Positions 20,819 through 34,100 of a DNA stretch of 64,000 nucleotides are shown here, one piece after another. The stretch lies in assembly GCA_903813345.2 (NCBI GenBank), contig CAIIXF020000007.1, positions 26,585,564 through 26,649,563 on the forward strand, in the 5' to 3' direction. This DNA comes from Owenia fusiformis. Lineage: Eukaryota; Annelida; Polychaeta; Sabellida; Oweniidae. Below the pieces are notes generated by a model. That model did not search any database. It was not told the origin of the DNA and saw only the letters and a program-made list of their open reading frames with translations. Numbering within the stretch: the first letter of the stretch is position 1; the number at the start of each line of letters is the position of its first letter. Position numbers and translations under genes: made by a program.

Positions 20819-21000
20819 TACAGTAAAACATGTCCAAGTGGAACACCCACAGCAACTCTAAACAGTGTTCCACTTGAGAGATGTTCCACTTATAGAGGTT
20901 CATTTAACAATAAGTCAGTTGGTCTTGGGACTATGAGAAATGTTTCACTAATAGAGATATTCCACCTCTACAAGTGTTCCACTTTACATGTTTCACTGTA
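20819..21000. mobile_element. 182-bp MITE-like element, TACAGT ends
   Basis: TACAGTAAAACATGTCCAAG at the left and the inverse of ACTTTACATGTTTCACTGTA at the right give terminal inverted repeats of about 26 bp that continue into GTGGAACAC. The interior repeats 'gttccact' words. Confidence 0.75.
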
Positions 21001-21252
21001 GTCATGCTAAAGATAAGAGATGAAATCTGGCACATTATAATCCAGCTCGAGATTACCCTGCTCATTTATATCTGAATCATGCTCATTCTAATCTGTTTAT
21101 AAGATATAAAACATGATAACGTTTTGTGCTAAAGGTTAGAAGTCAGTCGCAAAAGCATGCCAGCACCAAAAAATATTTTCTATTAGAAATTTGAACGTTC
21201 AATCCAGTATTTATCTTTCTCTCCAAGGCACAATATGTAAGCTCGTTGTACA

Positions 21253-21295
21253 TTCCAGAATGTTCCAGAATATTCCAGAATGTTCCAGAATATTC
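21253..21295. promoter_or_regulatory. Nine-unit perfect heat-shock-element-like array
   Basis: TTC and GAA triplets alternate at exact 5-bp spacing: TTC at 21253, 21263, 21273, 21283 and 21293, GAA at 21258, 21268, 21278 and 21288. This is the nTTCnnGAAn pattern bound by HSF trimers. It lies 0.8 kb beyond the AMPK gamma stop codon. It is also a 10-bp tandem repeat, so it may be a chance microsatellite. Confidence 0.5.
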
Positions 21296-21839
21296 CAGTG
21301 GTCCAGTTTGACAGATCAAGTAAACGAAATGCATGTTCACTTTATTCCTTGCTAATTTCTCATACTGTTCTTGAAAATTCCATGACTACAGGTACAATCT
21401 AATACACATTTACCTCAATTTTTATTTTGCTGGAATTCCTCTGTCCAGTTAATTGTATTTTAGCTGAATTGAAAACATTTACATGATATTATTCTTAAAT
21501 TGCTTTGACATGTTTTATCATACTGTATAATGTTAACAAAGTTTGAGGGATGAAATATTTTACTCTTCTAGCTTAAAGCACCTTAAATATTCAATTTATC
21601 TGATATTGTCTCATAGCATTACATTCAATGTACCCACTTCAGAACCTTTAATTCAAATAATCTTTAATTAGTTTAAATAGAATGACTGTAGTTGAATATA
21701 CGGGACACTTATTTATTGCCTTTAGTTTTACATATCTATATATTTTTCTTTAATATATTCCTTAATAATATGTGGCATTCTGCATTCCTAAATGTGTGAC
21801 ATCCTTTCTTCTCTCATACTGTACATCATATAGTTATGT

Positions 21840-22060
21840 AACACTGTGCATTCCAATACATTCTGTATCCTAAATGTGTAACATCCATGTATCCTAAATA
21901 TGTAACACCCATGTATCCTAAATGTTTAACATTGGGTATCCTTAATATGTAACATCCTGTATCCTAAATGTGAACATCAATGTATCCTAAATGTGTAACA
22001 CCCATGTATCCTAAATGTGTAACATCATGTATCCTTAATGTGTAACATCATGTATAAAGT
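21840..22060. repeat. Degenerate ATGTATCCTAAATGTGTAACATC repeats
   Basis: About nine imperfect units of 19-24 bp, built on 'gtatcctaaatgtgtaac'. They lie just past the AMPK gamma last coding exon, probably in its 3' UTR. Confidence 0.75.
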
Positions 22061-22105
22061 ATCAATAAATAATCCCTGGGTTGAATCAACTGTTTCACGT
22101 TATCA

Positions 22106-22131
22106 TCATGAAAACTTGGGCGGCAATTCTC
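22106..22131 (-). CDS. PRKAG2: AMPK gamma terminal coding exon
   Basis: After a TTTCCAG the phase-1 reading is (G)ELPPKFS and TGA at 22108-22106, giving the tail ...[11 protein letters not shown]. This matches the place where human gamma-2 has TPAG plus a few residues and stops. Inferred from phase and splice signal only. Confidence 0.6.
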
Positions 22132-25100
22132 CTGGAAATAAACAACAAAAACATTTTTTAGTACAGAAGTCAGTAATAGTGATTGACACATGTAACCTTC
22201 TTTAAATCAGCAGGTTTACTGGTCATAAATGAATGTTCAAATCGAATGAATGTTTCAAATTGAATTGAATGAATGTTCAAATTGAATGAATGTTCAAATT
22301 TTGGATTTTGGGAATTTACGATATCTCACCTACATGTACCTTGAGGCTTAGGGATATTGGGTATATCCATTGATAATTTATGCAAGTATAAATTTGAAAT
22401 AACACAAATTCTCCTGACCTTGTTTGGCCATTTGTTTTACAGCAATGAGCAAACAATGAAATTTGACCTACTTGACGCAATACCCAATGATTGGATGATG
22501 GTTTAATAAATATACAAGGTATTAACAAGGATAATGTCACAACCTGCCATTTGTTACAGATGCTGACCACTGAACACTGTTATACATGCCGAACACTGAA
22601 CACCAACCACATAAAAGTTGGAGATTATACTTCTGGTGGTGACATTATACAAAAGAAAATGTACATACCAGCTGGTGAAAGTACTAGATAGCTAAGAATA
22701 TCGGACAGTGAAACAACTCCTAAGACCTTATCCTTATCATCCACTATAACTAGTCTATGCACTTCAGCTTTCACTATTTTTTCCATAATAGCAGAAAGAG
22801 TGTCTGTTTGTAGGCACTTGGCCACTCCTTCAAAGTAATCAGTCCTATGCTGCAGCGCCTGTTCTATGGTTATATCTAGATTGTTATACGTCTTTTCAGC
22901 TGCAAGGTTCTGAAGGTCAAATGAACAAATGTATCAAAATCCCGGACTCGTAATGTCAAAATAACAATAGAGCTGTTCATTTTAAAATTCTGCTTGATGA
23001 AAACATATAGTTGTTAAGAAAACATCAACATACACTTTAAATGCATTTTAATTTAGGAAAAAAATTAATATCAAAATCGGCATAAATGTCTTACATAAGA
23101 ATAGTGGCAAGGGTTTTCTGTTTTGTTTCTAATATAATATCATGTTATATGATAACAATAGTTGAACTATGTTTTTAATCTCTTTTTAAACACATGATCC
23201 TATGACGACAAACAGTAAACTTATAAACTTACAATGACGTCGAATTTAGCGTAAATGTTCACAACTGTTCCTTTGCTGTCAACAACTGGGAGTGCGGAGA
23301 CTTTTCGCTCCACAAAGATGTTGAGCGCCTTGATAACTGGTGTATCAGGGTTCACCTGGAATTTAAAAATCGATGATTAAAAATGTACATGATATTACAG
23401 AGGTAAGGTTTAGAAAGTTCTAAGGCGTCAAGCTTGCAATCTTGCATCAAGGCGAACATATAAATGAATAGACTAGATGCGAGTAGAAATAATCTTCATT
23501 TACGTCATCAAATATTCAAAATTCAGTCAAAGTGATGTCATATTTTAAATCTACATGTAAAAGGTCATCTAGATATATGGTTTCTAAAATTGTTTGTCAA
23601 TTTTTTTGTGTGAAAATGTGGCTGCTAGTTCAGGGAGATTCTCCATGGACCCCATGTTATAAAATCACAAAAAGTGAAATATCTTTCCTTGTATTGGATA
23701 GATAACACTTTCTTTTACTTGACATATTTTAATTTGTATAACTATTAGATACATAAGGGTGATATGAAAATTGAACCATTAAAACTGATGAATATTTAAG
23801 TTAAAGGGAACTTTCTACTATATCCGCCATGCTATCTGACCCAAATGAGCAACCTGGTGGTGAAACTGGTAACTACCTACTCGCATCTGAGTTATTGTGA
23901 ATGAATAGGACAAGAGCATTGATGCTAACTAGATAAAGTGGAGATAGACTTACAGTTGCGATATCTTTGTAGGTACCTATATCTAGTTCTTCTAAGGTCT
24001 TCGACATGAAGGTTGGTGTGGGAAGGTCAGCTATCTGCAAAATGAGAGCCAGTTTTGTTAGAAAAATGAATTTTGCAAAAGAAAATGAATAAAAAAAAAT
24101 CTGATAAATAAGAATATATTTGTCACTTACTTTACGAAAATATTCAGCCCTATGCCTGTTCATTGACCACATTAAACAATTACCCGCAATTGATTTTACA
24201 TATGTGACTGTCTTGGTGTTATAAATACATTTTAATAATTCATTAAAATGCCGAGGTCTGAATCCTGGTACAGTTCAATCGATCATTATATTATTATTTT
24301 CAGAGCATGACGGAAGTGGATTGAATCAAAGATGTTATCAAATGCAATAGGGCAGGGTAATTGTCATTTAAAGAAATTAAAAAGGCATTTATTTCACCAC
24401 ATGCCATTTGTTACAGATGCCGAACACCAAACACCAACTGCTGAACATCATCCACAAAAAAAGTTACTATAGAGACTATAATAAACACTGTTGGTGGTGA
24501 CATGAAAAATAAAAAGTATCAACTTACATACAGATACAGGAATCGAAGTATTCGTTTGTGCGTCAAAACATAGATGGCATTACCCGTCTTGTAGTCGATT
24601 ACTGGCAATCGGTGGACTCTATTGTGGATCAGTGTCCGTATGGCATCGAATAAACTCGAATCGGGGTCTATACTGACTAAAGGCTTATAATCATCTTTTA
24701 GCACCTCTGAAAGGTAAAGTGTTAAATATGAGTACATATCATTTAAGTCTTTATTTGTGAGATTTTCTTTCTTTAGGAATTGAAGCAAAAATGGCAGAGA
24801 CCGATATTTATTCTATGTAATCAAAAAGGCTAGAACTGATGTATACGCGTGACATGCATTAAAAAGCATGTGCACACAAAACACAAAAAAATGAACATGC
24901 GTTAAATTATCAAACATGAAGTATGATTTATATCACCTGGTGAAAGCCCTCGCTCTTTGTCAAATAAAAAAAAACTGAAATGCAGACGTGGCTTATCTAA
25001 TGTAGTGAACGTCACAATCTAACCTGCACTTTAATTAACCCTCTGACAACCATATGGAGTAAAACTAACTCCCAGACTTCAAATTAGAACTCTAACGTAT

Positions 25101-28100
25101 CTAATACACCCAGGACAGGGAAGTGGGTGTCTAAAATAGAATGAAACTGCTAATCTAAGTTCTATCTAATTCAGTAAAACCCCTCTATGGTCAACACTTT
25201 CGGCACCTAACAAAAAGTGTTCAAGGGGTCTGGTGTTCACCAAAACCAAAAAGGGCAAATTTAACACAGAACTCAATGTGAGGTATAGAAATGGGACCGA
25301 TTTGCCTTATGGGACCTTCTAGTTTTACTGGTTTTACAAAGCAATGGTTATCAGAAGGGTTACACCTTAAAAGCATCAAATATATCCCAAACAAATAAGC
25401 ACCTAATATGTACCAAATATGCACTTAATATGTACCAAATAAGCATTAAACATACCAATGAATTTATTTAATAAGCAAGAAATATTAACAGAAAACATGA
25501 GTATTAACTAAATTATCACAAATTAGTGAGATATATGTAAGCAGCAGAATTACCATTAAACAAAATCATAAACAATTTAAGCTAATGATTACAATAGGCT
25601 CATGCACATGAAGCATACATGGGAAATAGGCATTTGCATTTTTATATCAATTTTGTTATTTCAATAATTTCTGTCAATGGTAAATTAGCATCTGGTTCTC
25701 TATTAAATACCTTTACCTGCTTATCATTATTGTCATATTTTTATATTAAAGGATATGTATCATTACAGTATATATTAAAGCTTGGCATATGCATAAATTG
25801 GCTACCAAACAAACTTAAGGATAACATGACAAAAGAGAAAGAATACGAAAAGAATAAAAGAAACTGATAGATATTATCTACACAGCCAAATCCAGCCTCT
25901 AGATCTACCAATGATTAGGAAAACATCACAAAAGGTTTAATATCTAAGGCATAATGGTAAAAATATTCAATATTGTTTGCAGGCAAATTATTATTTACAA
26001 ATCAAGTTTGCTCGCATAGCACAACATTGGAATATTTTCAGTTTGTGAGAGCATACATTATGCAGAGCTGTAAATATAGATGGCGCAGCTTACCTGCTAG
26101 CCTCAGGGTGATCACATGATCTGAAAATGGAGGCTCAGCAGGTAATCATCAGTAAATACAGTGATCATTTCTGATTGGAGTTGTAGTTGAAGGTACTGTT
26201 TGCATTCTTTGCCCAATAAACCAACCAAGAAGAAAGACACATTGAATTGAAGCAAATTATGTTGACGGTTAATTCTTCACAGTCTTTATACAAGTAATAG
26301 CCCGAAAACATCGATTTTTTTTACAAAACTGCCTTGCTATATATATGCTTTATATTATATTATGCAAAGCAGCCAAATGACCTTATATTAATTTAACACA
26401 TTTTTCTATACCATCTCTTTTTCTAAATTGTATAGAACAATTGGAAATGCTTATCGAAGTACATGTATTTATTGAGAAATGCATCAAAACATGACGCAAA
26501 TCATACACATGTACACATACATTACAATGACCCTGTAATTTATTGGGCAAAAAATACTTGAGCCAGATGAATGGTAATTCAGTTACTCTGATAGTCATTT
26601 GAAGATTAGTTCAACTTTTTTTACGAAGGAAGCTATACATCAAACAGAACTATATTCTACATTAATAATAACCTCGTTACGTGCAGAGGGAAATTCTCAC
26701 AAATAAAATCGAACAAAAATCTCCATATATGGTCAAGACTCGAAATAAGACAAACACTTGGATTATGATAAGTCCTATTCACTCATGCGTGAAATCAAAA
26801 ATTTGAATAGAACTCATGGAAATAATAGGTTAAAAAGACAAAATCAAACTACGCTTACCTCGCCATGTTTCTATTTTGTGTTCTTCGAGTTCGTCCATTT
26901 GCACTAGTGGTGATTTATAGTACTTCTGTAGAATACTGATAAAATCTGTTATAGTAAGCATACCTAAAAGAGAAAATTCAGTTTTTTGAAACAAAAGAGA
27001 TACGTTACTGCCATTCGACTTCATTTTCAGAGTTTTAGTGAAAACATATCTGAATAAATTCTTTTCTGTAAAATCTTAACACACTCGCCTACCTCATGTC
27101 TACACCTGTGTTAAAGTTAAGACACATGTTGTCATTTTCAGTATCTTTACATCTAGTATAATACCTTGTCATGTCTTCTTTCCAAAAAATCCATAACTTC
27201 ATGCCTTATTTAAAGAAATACGAAATCCAGATTTTATCAATTTGAACAATCCTAAATGACCCACAATTAATTATTTTTTCCCGCCATCTCTTTTTCTAAT
27301 TCTATCTTTAAATTCAGTCATTTCAACCCAAACTAGGACCCCAATTTCTGGTAAGGTTCAGACATGCACAATGCTTGTTATAAGTATCACAATGAATTGT
27401 TACAATCAAATTATGTAATAGCCGCAGCATGGTAAATGATCCACAATTAATTCATTGTCTTACTTGTTGCGGCTTTATTCATTCTTACCTACAAAGTCCT
27501 GTTTGTTAGAGTCCCATAGAGGTGCAGCTCTTACACCATTGTATACTAATGCGAAGAAGGCTTTCTTTACCTGTGAATAGAAATGTACAATAGGTTGAAT
27601 AAATGTACAATAGTTTGAATAGAAATGTACAATAGGTTGGATAAATGTACAATAGGTTAAATAAATGTATAATAGGTTGAATAAATGTATAATAGACTGA
27701 ATAATTATACAATATGTTAAATGATTGTATAATAAGTTGAACAATTATACAATATGTCTAACAATTATGCAATAGATTAAATGATTGTACAATAAACTTA
27801 TATGTAAAAACTTTCAAAATATATTATTACACTATGACATACATTCATTTGTTTTTTAAAAACTACAAAATATATACATTGAATAATACAATTTACAGTG
27901 AAGTCAAATACAGTGCTGACATATAATAAATGAGTAAAAGACAAGCATACAAGCAGGGAAAATATATTAATATTAACAGTTATTTGAGATGGACCTAGCA
28001 GTGAAGTCTATATGTGGAATGGATAGGTTAAGGCCCTAGGGTGACATATATCTGCAAGCTAAGAGGCTCTGAGCCGATTATTTTGATCTTACCCAGGTTA

Positions 28101-31100
28101 TTTTTTCAGGGTAACGTGACAATTAGTCTGATATTCAAATTTGATCTGTATGTCTGAAATCAGAGTGTGAAATAAGCACTGGTCCAGTGGCTCTGACCAG
28201 TTTCTTTTTCAGCAACTATGAGAAAGTAACATTGCAAATGGTCCATACTTCATCTCTGACCGCCATGTCTAAATATTTTGATGATGCACCCTATCTGAAA
28301 TCCTTAAGACGCACCCTGTCTAAAATCCTCATGACGCACCCTGTCTAAAATCCTTATGACGCAACCTGTGTGAAATCTTTAGGACTCACCCTGTCTAAAC
28401 CATTCTAAATATAGATTGGGGAATTCATCTTAATTTAGAGAAACAAAACAATATAAGTTATGGTGACCTCAGCATGCAAGAGGTAAACATTCTAGGGATA
28501 AATATTTTCGTCACTCAAGGGGTCTACAGTTAAATACATTTAAGTTAAGTGTTTGAGTTAAATGGTCAAATGCATTAAAAGCACTGGTATAACCAAATAC
28601 TAGCAAATATGGGTATTAAAATATTAAAGTCACATATTAAAAGAATAGGAACTAAGCTAAGGAAAGGTGAGAAATGATTGAAGTTTTGCAATTACAGACA
28701 AGTTTTTCTAAAAGACAATAAAATATGAGAAATAAATTTCTAGCAAGCGTCAGCATGAATCACAGGACAAATAGAAACAGCGATGCAATAGAAATTAACG
28801 GCGACGAGTCGAGCCACATTGAAGCCTATAGACATGTGACGCATTTTACATGCGTTACTCACATTCAACCGGATGTCAAAGGTGACAAGTTTTGAGCTAG
28901 TTGGTATTAAATCATAGCATTTGTGCGCCTTCATGAACTTGCAGAATATTAAATCTTCGTCTACATCTGCAAAATGAAATATGTGTCACCGGGCTAGAAA
29001 ACAGAAACAGAGATAGCTCGTACCTAAAAATCCCATGTTGGTCATGCTTTTACTTGTAGAAAACAAGAAAGAGAGAGAAATTGGAAAATCAAGAAGTGAA
29101 CAGACATAAAATTCACATTCATAATATATCAGAAATTCATAATTAACCTTTTGAATACTCAGACCATTTTTTCAGTTCAAGGTTTTTGGTATTTTTTATC
29201 TCAATACATAGTACTGTAGACAATGATGTTAATTTTGGAATAAGTTTTGATTTTAAATGATAATTTGCGTAAAGTGGGTACAATTTATGAATGTTTTTTT
29301 TTTGTGAAAATTTCTTCAATAAATTTTTGTCACTCTTGGTATTCAAATGGTTTTTAAAATCGAGTAGCATTCATGACAAACATGAGATTTTAAGCAAGTG
29401 GGTCTCGGGTATTAGAAAGGGTGCATACTGGGAAGTGTGCAAAAGACAACCGAAAATTTCTTGATTCAACAATCGTTTATTATTAATGTTTTAAAAAGAC
29501 ATTTTTAGTCATTCAGAGGATGTACTTTGCAGATAGTAATTTTTTGTACTTATATGCAGATCAAAACTGAAAGGGAGCTATCAAATTTGCCATGTTGGTA
29601 AATGTATGAGGTTGTAATGACATGACTTTATGCATCATCTAAATCTCAAACAGTAAGTTGATCAACAGATCTACTTTCAGGGGTTATTTTATGTCGTCTT
29701 GTGCACACATTAAACATCAGAAATGTTTTGCTTTAGAACAAATCTGAGCCACCCTATCTAACTGTATATATTCCAGGAGGGGAGTGTTGACTAAAGGAGG
29801 GGGTCCCTAGACCAAAGGGTGGGGCATCCCCAGACCAAGGGAGGGGGTCCCTAGACCAGGGTAAGAGTGCTCATATTTAAAACTAACATTGTGTGGTCAG
29901 AGTGGCCAACTTTATGTGAAAATTCACTGGAAAATATGCCAAGAATATCCATTGGTTTTGTCAACTGTTGGGGAAATCAACCAAAACCACAATGTTATTT
30001 TTAAGATGGCTTAAAAACATCACACACAACAACCATGTGATCCCAGCTTATGGGAGGGGGGTTACTCACATTTAACGTCGTGTCAAACACGATCAACTTA
30101 GAGCTAGTTGGGATAAGGTCATAACATTTGTGGGCCTTCATGAATTTAGAAAATGCGCAATCTCTATTTTGTTCTGCAAGAGAGTATAACAATGACATGC
30201 ATTCAAATATTCAAAAAATATTTTTAACGAGTCCAAGGATTTGTTTCACAACTGATATCACAACAACATAAACACATTACAAATGCATTACACTTTTAAA
30301 ATGTTTTAAAACTATTGAGAACATATTTAAATCTACATTTTTGAACAATTTGAAATAAATTAGAAAATATATATGGTTTGGAATACATTTCTTACATACA
30401 AACTTTTTTCAAATGGTGTATCAAAATACATGTTTCCATGTGTACTCTATTATGTATTAGCCAAACATGATAACACCTCTCTCAGACAAGTTTCAACTCC
30501 AAAAATTATTATTTTAGATGAACCGTTTTAACACGACTCACATATGTTGATTACTTTTCCTGGCCAATCTTTTTTTTAAATATGGAGAACCCCAATGTGC
30601 TATAGTATATTAATGAAGTTAAATAATTTATTTATCAGGATTAATATGATTGTGACCTTACCTAAATCTTCTATTTCCATAGCCTCAAGTTCAGCAGTAC
30701 TGCTTGGCAGCTGAAAAAATAACAACAAAAATATAAAAAAAATGTAAACATATATACAAACAATATATATGACATAAAAGCACTTATGAAATTTTTGGTT
30801 GGTGTGAAAGTTCCAATCAGTGTTTGAATAGTTCTCATGTAAAAGAATATGATGAAAGACTATGTGCCTTGATGAAATACCTAAATGAAAAACCTTGATA
30901 AACTTTAATGAATCACCCATCAATTTTCAGTATAAATGATCTTGAAATAAACACTAAAACCAATGAGTCTGTGAGAGACAAGTGATCTTGTAAAAAGGCA
31001 AGTATCCATATCCATGTGAACAGAAAGGTAATCATGTGAATGGACAAGTAATCTTGAGAAGAGGCAAGTAATCATGTGAATGGACAAGTAATCTTGAGAA

Positions 31101-34100
31101 GAGGCAAGTAATCATGTGAATGGACAAGTAATCTTGAGAAGAGGCAAGTAATCATGTGAATGGACAAGTAATCTTGAGAAGAGGCAAGTAATCATGTGAA
31201 TGGACAAGTAATCTTGAGAAGAGGCAAGTAGTCATGTGAATAGACAAGTAATCTTGAGAAGAGGAAAGTAATCATGTGAATAGACAAGTAATCTTGTCAA
31301 GAGGCAAGTAATCATGTGAATGGACAAGTAATCTTGAGAAGAGGCAATTAATCATGTGAATGAACAAGTAATCTTGAGAAGAGGCAAGTAATCATGTGAA
31401 TGGACAAATAGTCTTGAGAAGAGGCAAGTAATCATGTGAATGAACAAGTAATCTTGTCAAGAGGCAAGTAATCATGTGAATGGACAAGTAAGCTTTCATA
31501 TGAAGATACAAGTAAACATTTAAGATGTAAACTTTTCTACATTTCGTTAAGTCAATGACTTGGAACGGGACGAAATAAACCATATAGAAATCTAAAGATA
31601 AAATCATGTGATTTCTTCTGTCTATATATTGATTGAAACAACAGGCAAAGACACGGTGAATCACTGTTTGGTAACGATTGAATTCAATTTTCCTATATTA
31701 TAACATGTATTTTTGGTATGTGATATGTATGTTGCAATATTGCGCATCATGCTGTAAGTGGTTTATTTCTGTAAACAGTAATACCTGTGTATAATGAACA
31801 TTTTATTGCCAAGAAAAATGTTCAGTGTTGGTAGGTGTCAGTGGAGAATGTGCGGAGGAAGGGTGTTCACTGGAGACAGTTGTTCACAAGGGATGAGTTC
31901 ATGTTCAGTGTTGGTAGGTGTTCACTACAGAGAGGGTAATTTATTCAGAAGTCAGTAGGGTATGAGCGGAAGAAAGGTGTCGACTAAAAACAGGTGTTCA
32001 TTAGAGAGGTGTTCACCGGAGAGAGGTGTTCACTAAGACAGGATTTACTGTACTTAAACATTTAGGCAAATTCCTTCAATATTCCTTCAAGGATTCAAAT
32101 ATCTTTCAATAGAGCAGTTTATCTGCTATATAGAACATACTCAAGATTAGACTACTAGTTTTGATCTGAGAAATCACGATATATCCTGAAAATTATCTCA
32201 CTCTGACCAAACACCTAGTATATGAATATACTAGAATAGCATATATTAGATACATTTTTATATCAATCTCCCTTGAAGCCAAGATCTATTTGTTGTATTC
32301 CAACAATAAACGAGGCTATTAACACACAGTACAGAAAGGTTGATGAATGGTAGGATGAATTGTGTACAATCATGTGAAGACCCCTTAGAAACAAAATAAA
32401 ACAAAGTATTTTCTAAAACGACCAACTACTGCATGTATATTATTGATGAGCTGTTTAAAACAAATCGGGGATATTATTCTGATTTCCCAAATCCCAAGGT
32501 CCTTATATGATTAAATAAACTACCATTGAAATACCAAGTAGTGGGGAATAAATATATGAGATCATGCATAAGTGAGGAAAATCCTGGTATAGCAATCAAT
32601 CAATATAAAAATGTTGATGCATGACAAACAATAGGAACCTGTGTATCAAATATCATTGTGAGCATGTTTAAAATGAGAAATGTATAAAAAAAATGGTGGA
32701 ATCAACAAGGCATAAACAATATGAGATCCATACTCTAAAGCATATAGAAATGCCAGAATGTCAAACACCTTGTTCAAAAGATACGATCTACAGAAAAGTT
32801 TTTTTTCTCAATGGGTTTATTAGTTTAGCTTTATTTCCACGACAAGAATGAGCTTAAAACCAGTACTAATAATTAGACACCTTTATAGATTAGCAGGTGT
32901 TCCCATATTAACTTTTTAATATGGGAGTCAATGAAATAGAGAAGTGTTCACAGTAGAGAGGTATTCAGATTGGAGAAACATTCAAATTAGGGAAACATTC
33001 AAATTAGGGAAACATTCAAATAAGGGAAACATTCAGATTAGAGAAACATTCAAATAAGGCAAACATTCAAATTAGGGAAACATTCAAATTAGGGAAACAT
33101 TCAGATTAGAGAAACATTCAAATTAGGGAAACATTCAAATTAGGGAAACATTCAAATTAGGGAAACATTCAAATTAGGGAAACATTCAAATTAGGGAGAC
33201 ATTCAGATTAGAGAGACATTCAAATTAGGGAAACATTCAAATTAGGGAAACATTCAAATTAGCGAGACATGGATGCGAAGTTTTACTACACACAAACACA
33301 TTCAGTACCATCCAATAACCACAAAGGCTACAATGAATGTTTTCCTATTGATTTTAAAATTGTTCCCGTTATATGGTTACCTGGGAATCAGCTGATGTTC
33401 ACTACTGTATGATTCACTCTCATCAGTGTAAAACAGGCTGTTGCAATTTATTTATTCAAATCGGAAATGTTATGATGAATATCACTTTTGATTGGAATAA
33501 CCTTAACGAAATGAGATCTAATGTACACTTACTGCAAGATGTACTATACTGAGAATTATATCATATCATGCAATTCACCAATATTTTTGGACAATTCACA
33601 TTATTTGTTTCTCATTTGTCCTCCAAGAGATTCCAGGTTTTGCTATATGGTGCATCTTTCTTGTGTTGGCCTGAATTTGTATAGTCCAAACACAATTTGG
33701 TCAATTATGGAAACTCATTCCCGATTTGGAAGCCTCTAATACCTCACTGAAAGGGGTGGATTATATTGTTCTCTTCAGTTGAAAACTTCAAAGGCTGGCA
33801 AAGCTAGCTAATGCGAAGCTGCATCAATACAAGTGTAATAGATGGCTGTATTTATCATATACAGAGTTATTAATGAGTTCTCTACATCCAATCGTATTGT
33901 CCTCAAGTGAACTTATTTCAGGAAACAATGTACTTAAAACATTGATATTGAGATGGCAATGAATGCTGAACACAACTGAATGTGAATGTTCATGAAAAAA
34001 TGCTGTGAAGAGATTTTTGAGATCTTTCATTTTTTATGAATGGTGGCATGTTTTTTCTAAAGTATAATATTTTTAGTGTTTATTCCTTTCAAATCGTATT

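Noticed and set aside
31392-31664. 90-codon minus-strand frame ending in the 40-bp array
   Set aside because: Its C-terminal half is a translation of the tandem repeat and the rest has no similarity I recognise.
32955-33270. CRISPR-like look of the 17-bp array
   Set aside because: Units are contiguous with no spacers, in a eukaryotic intron; it is a minisatellite.
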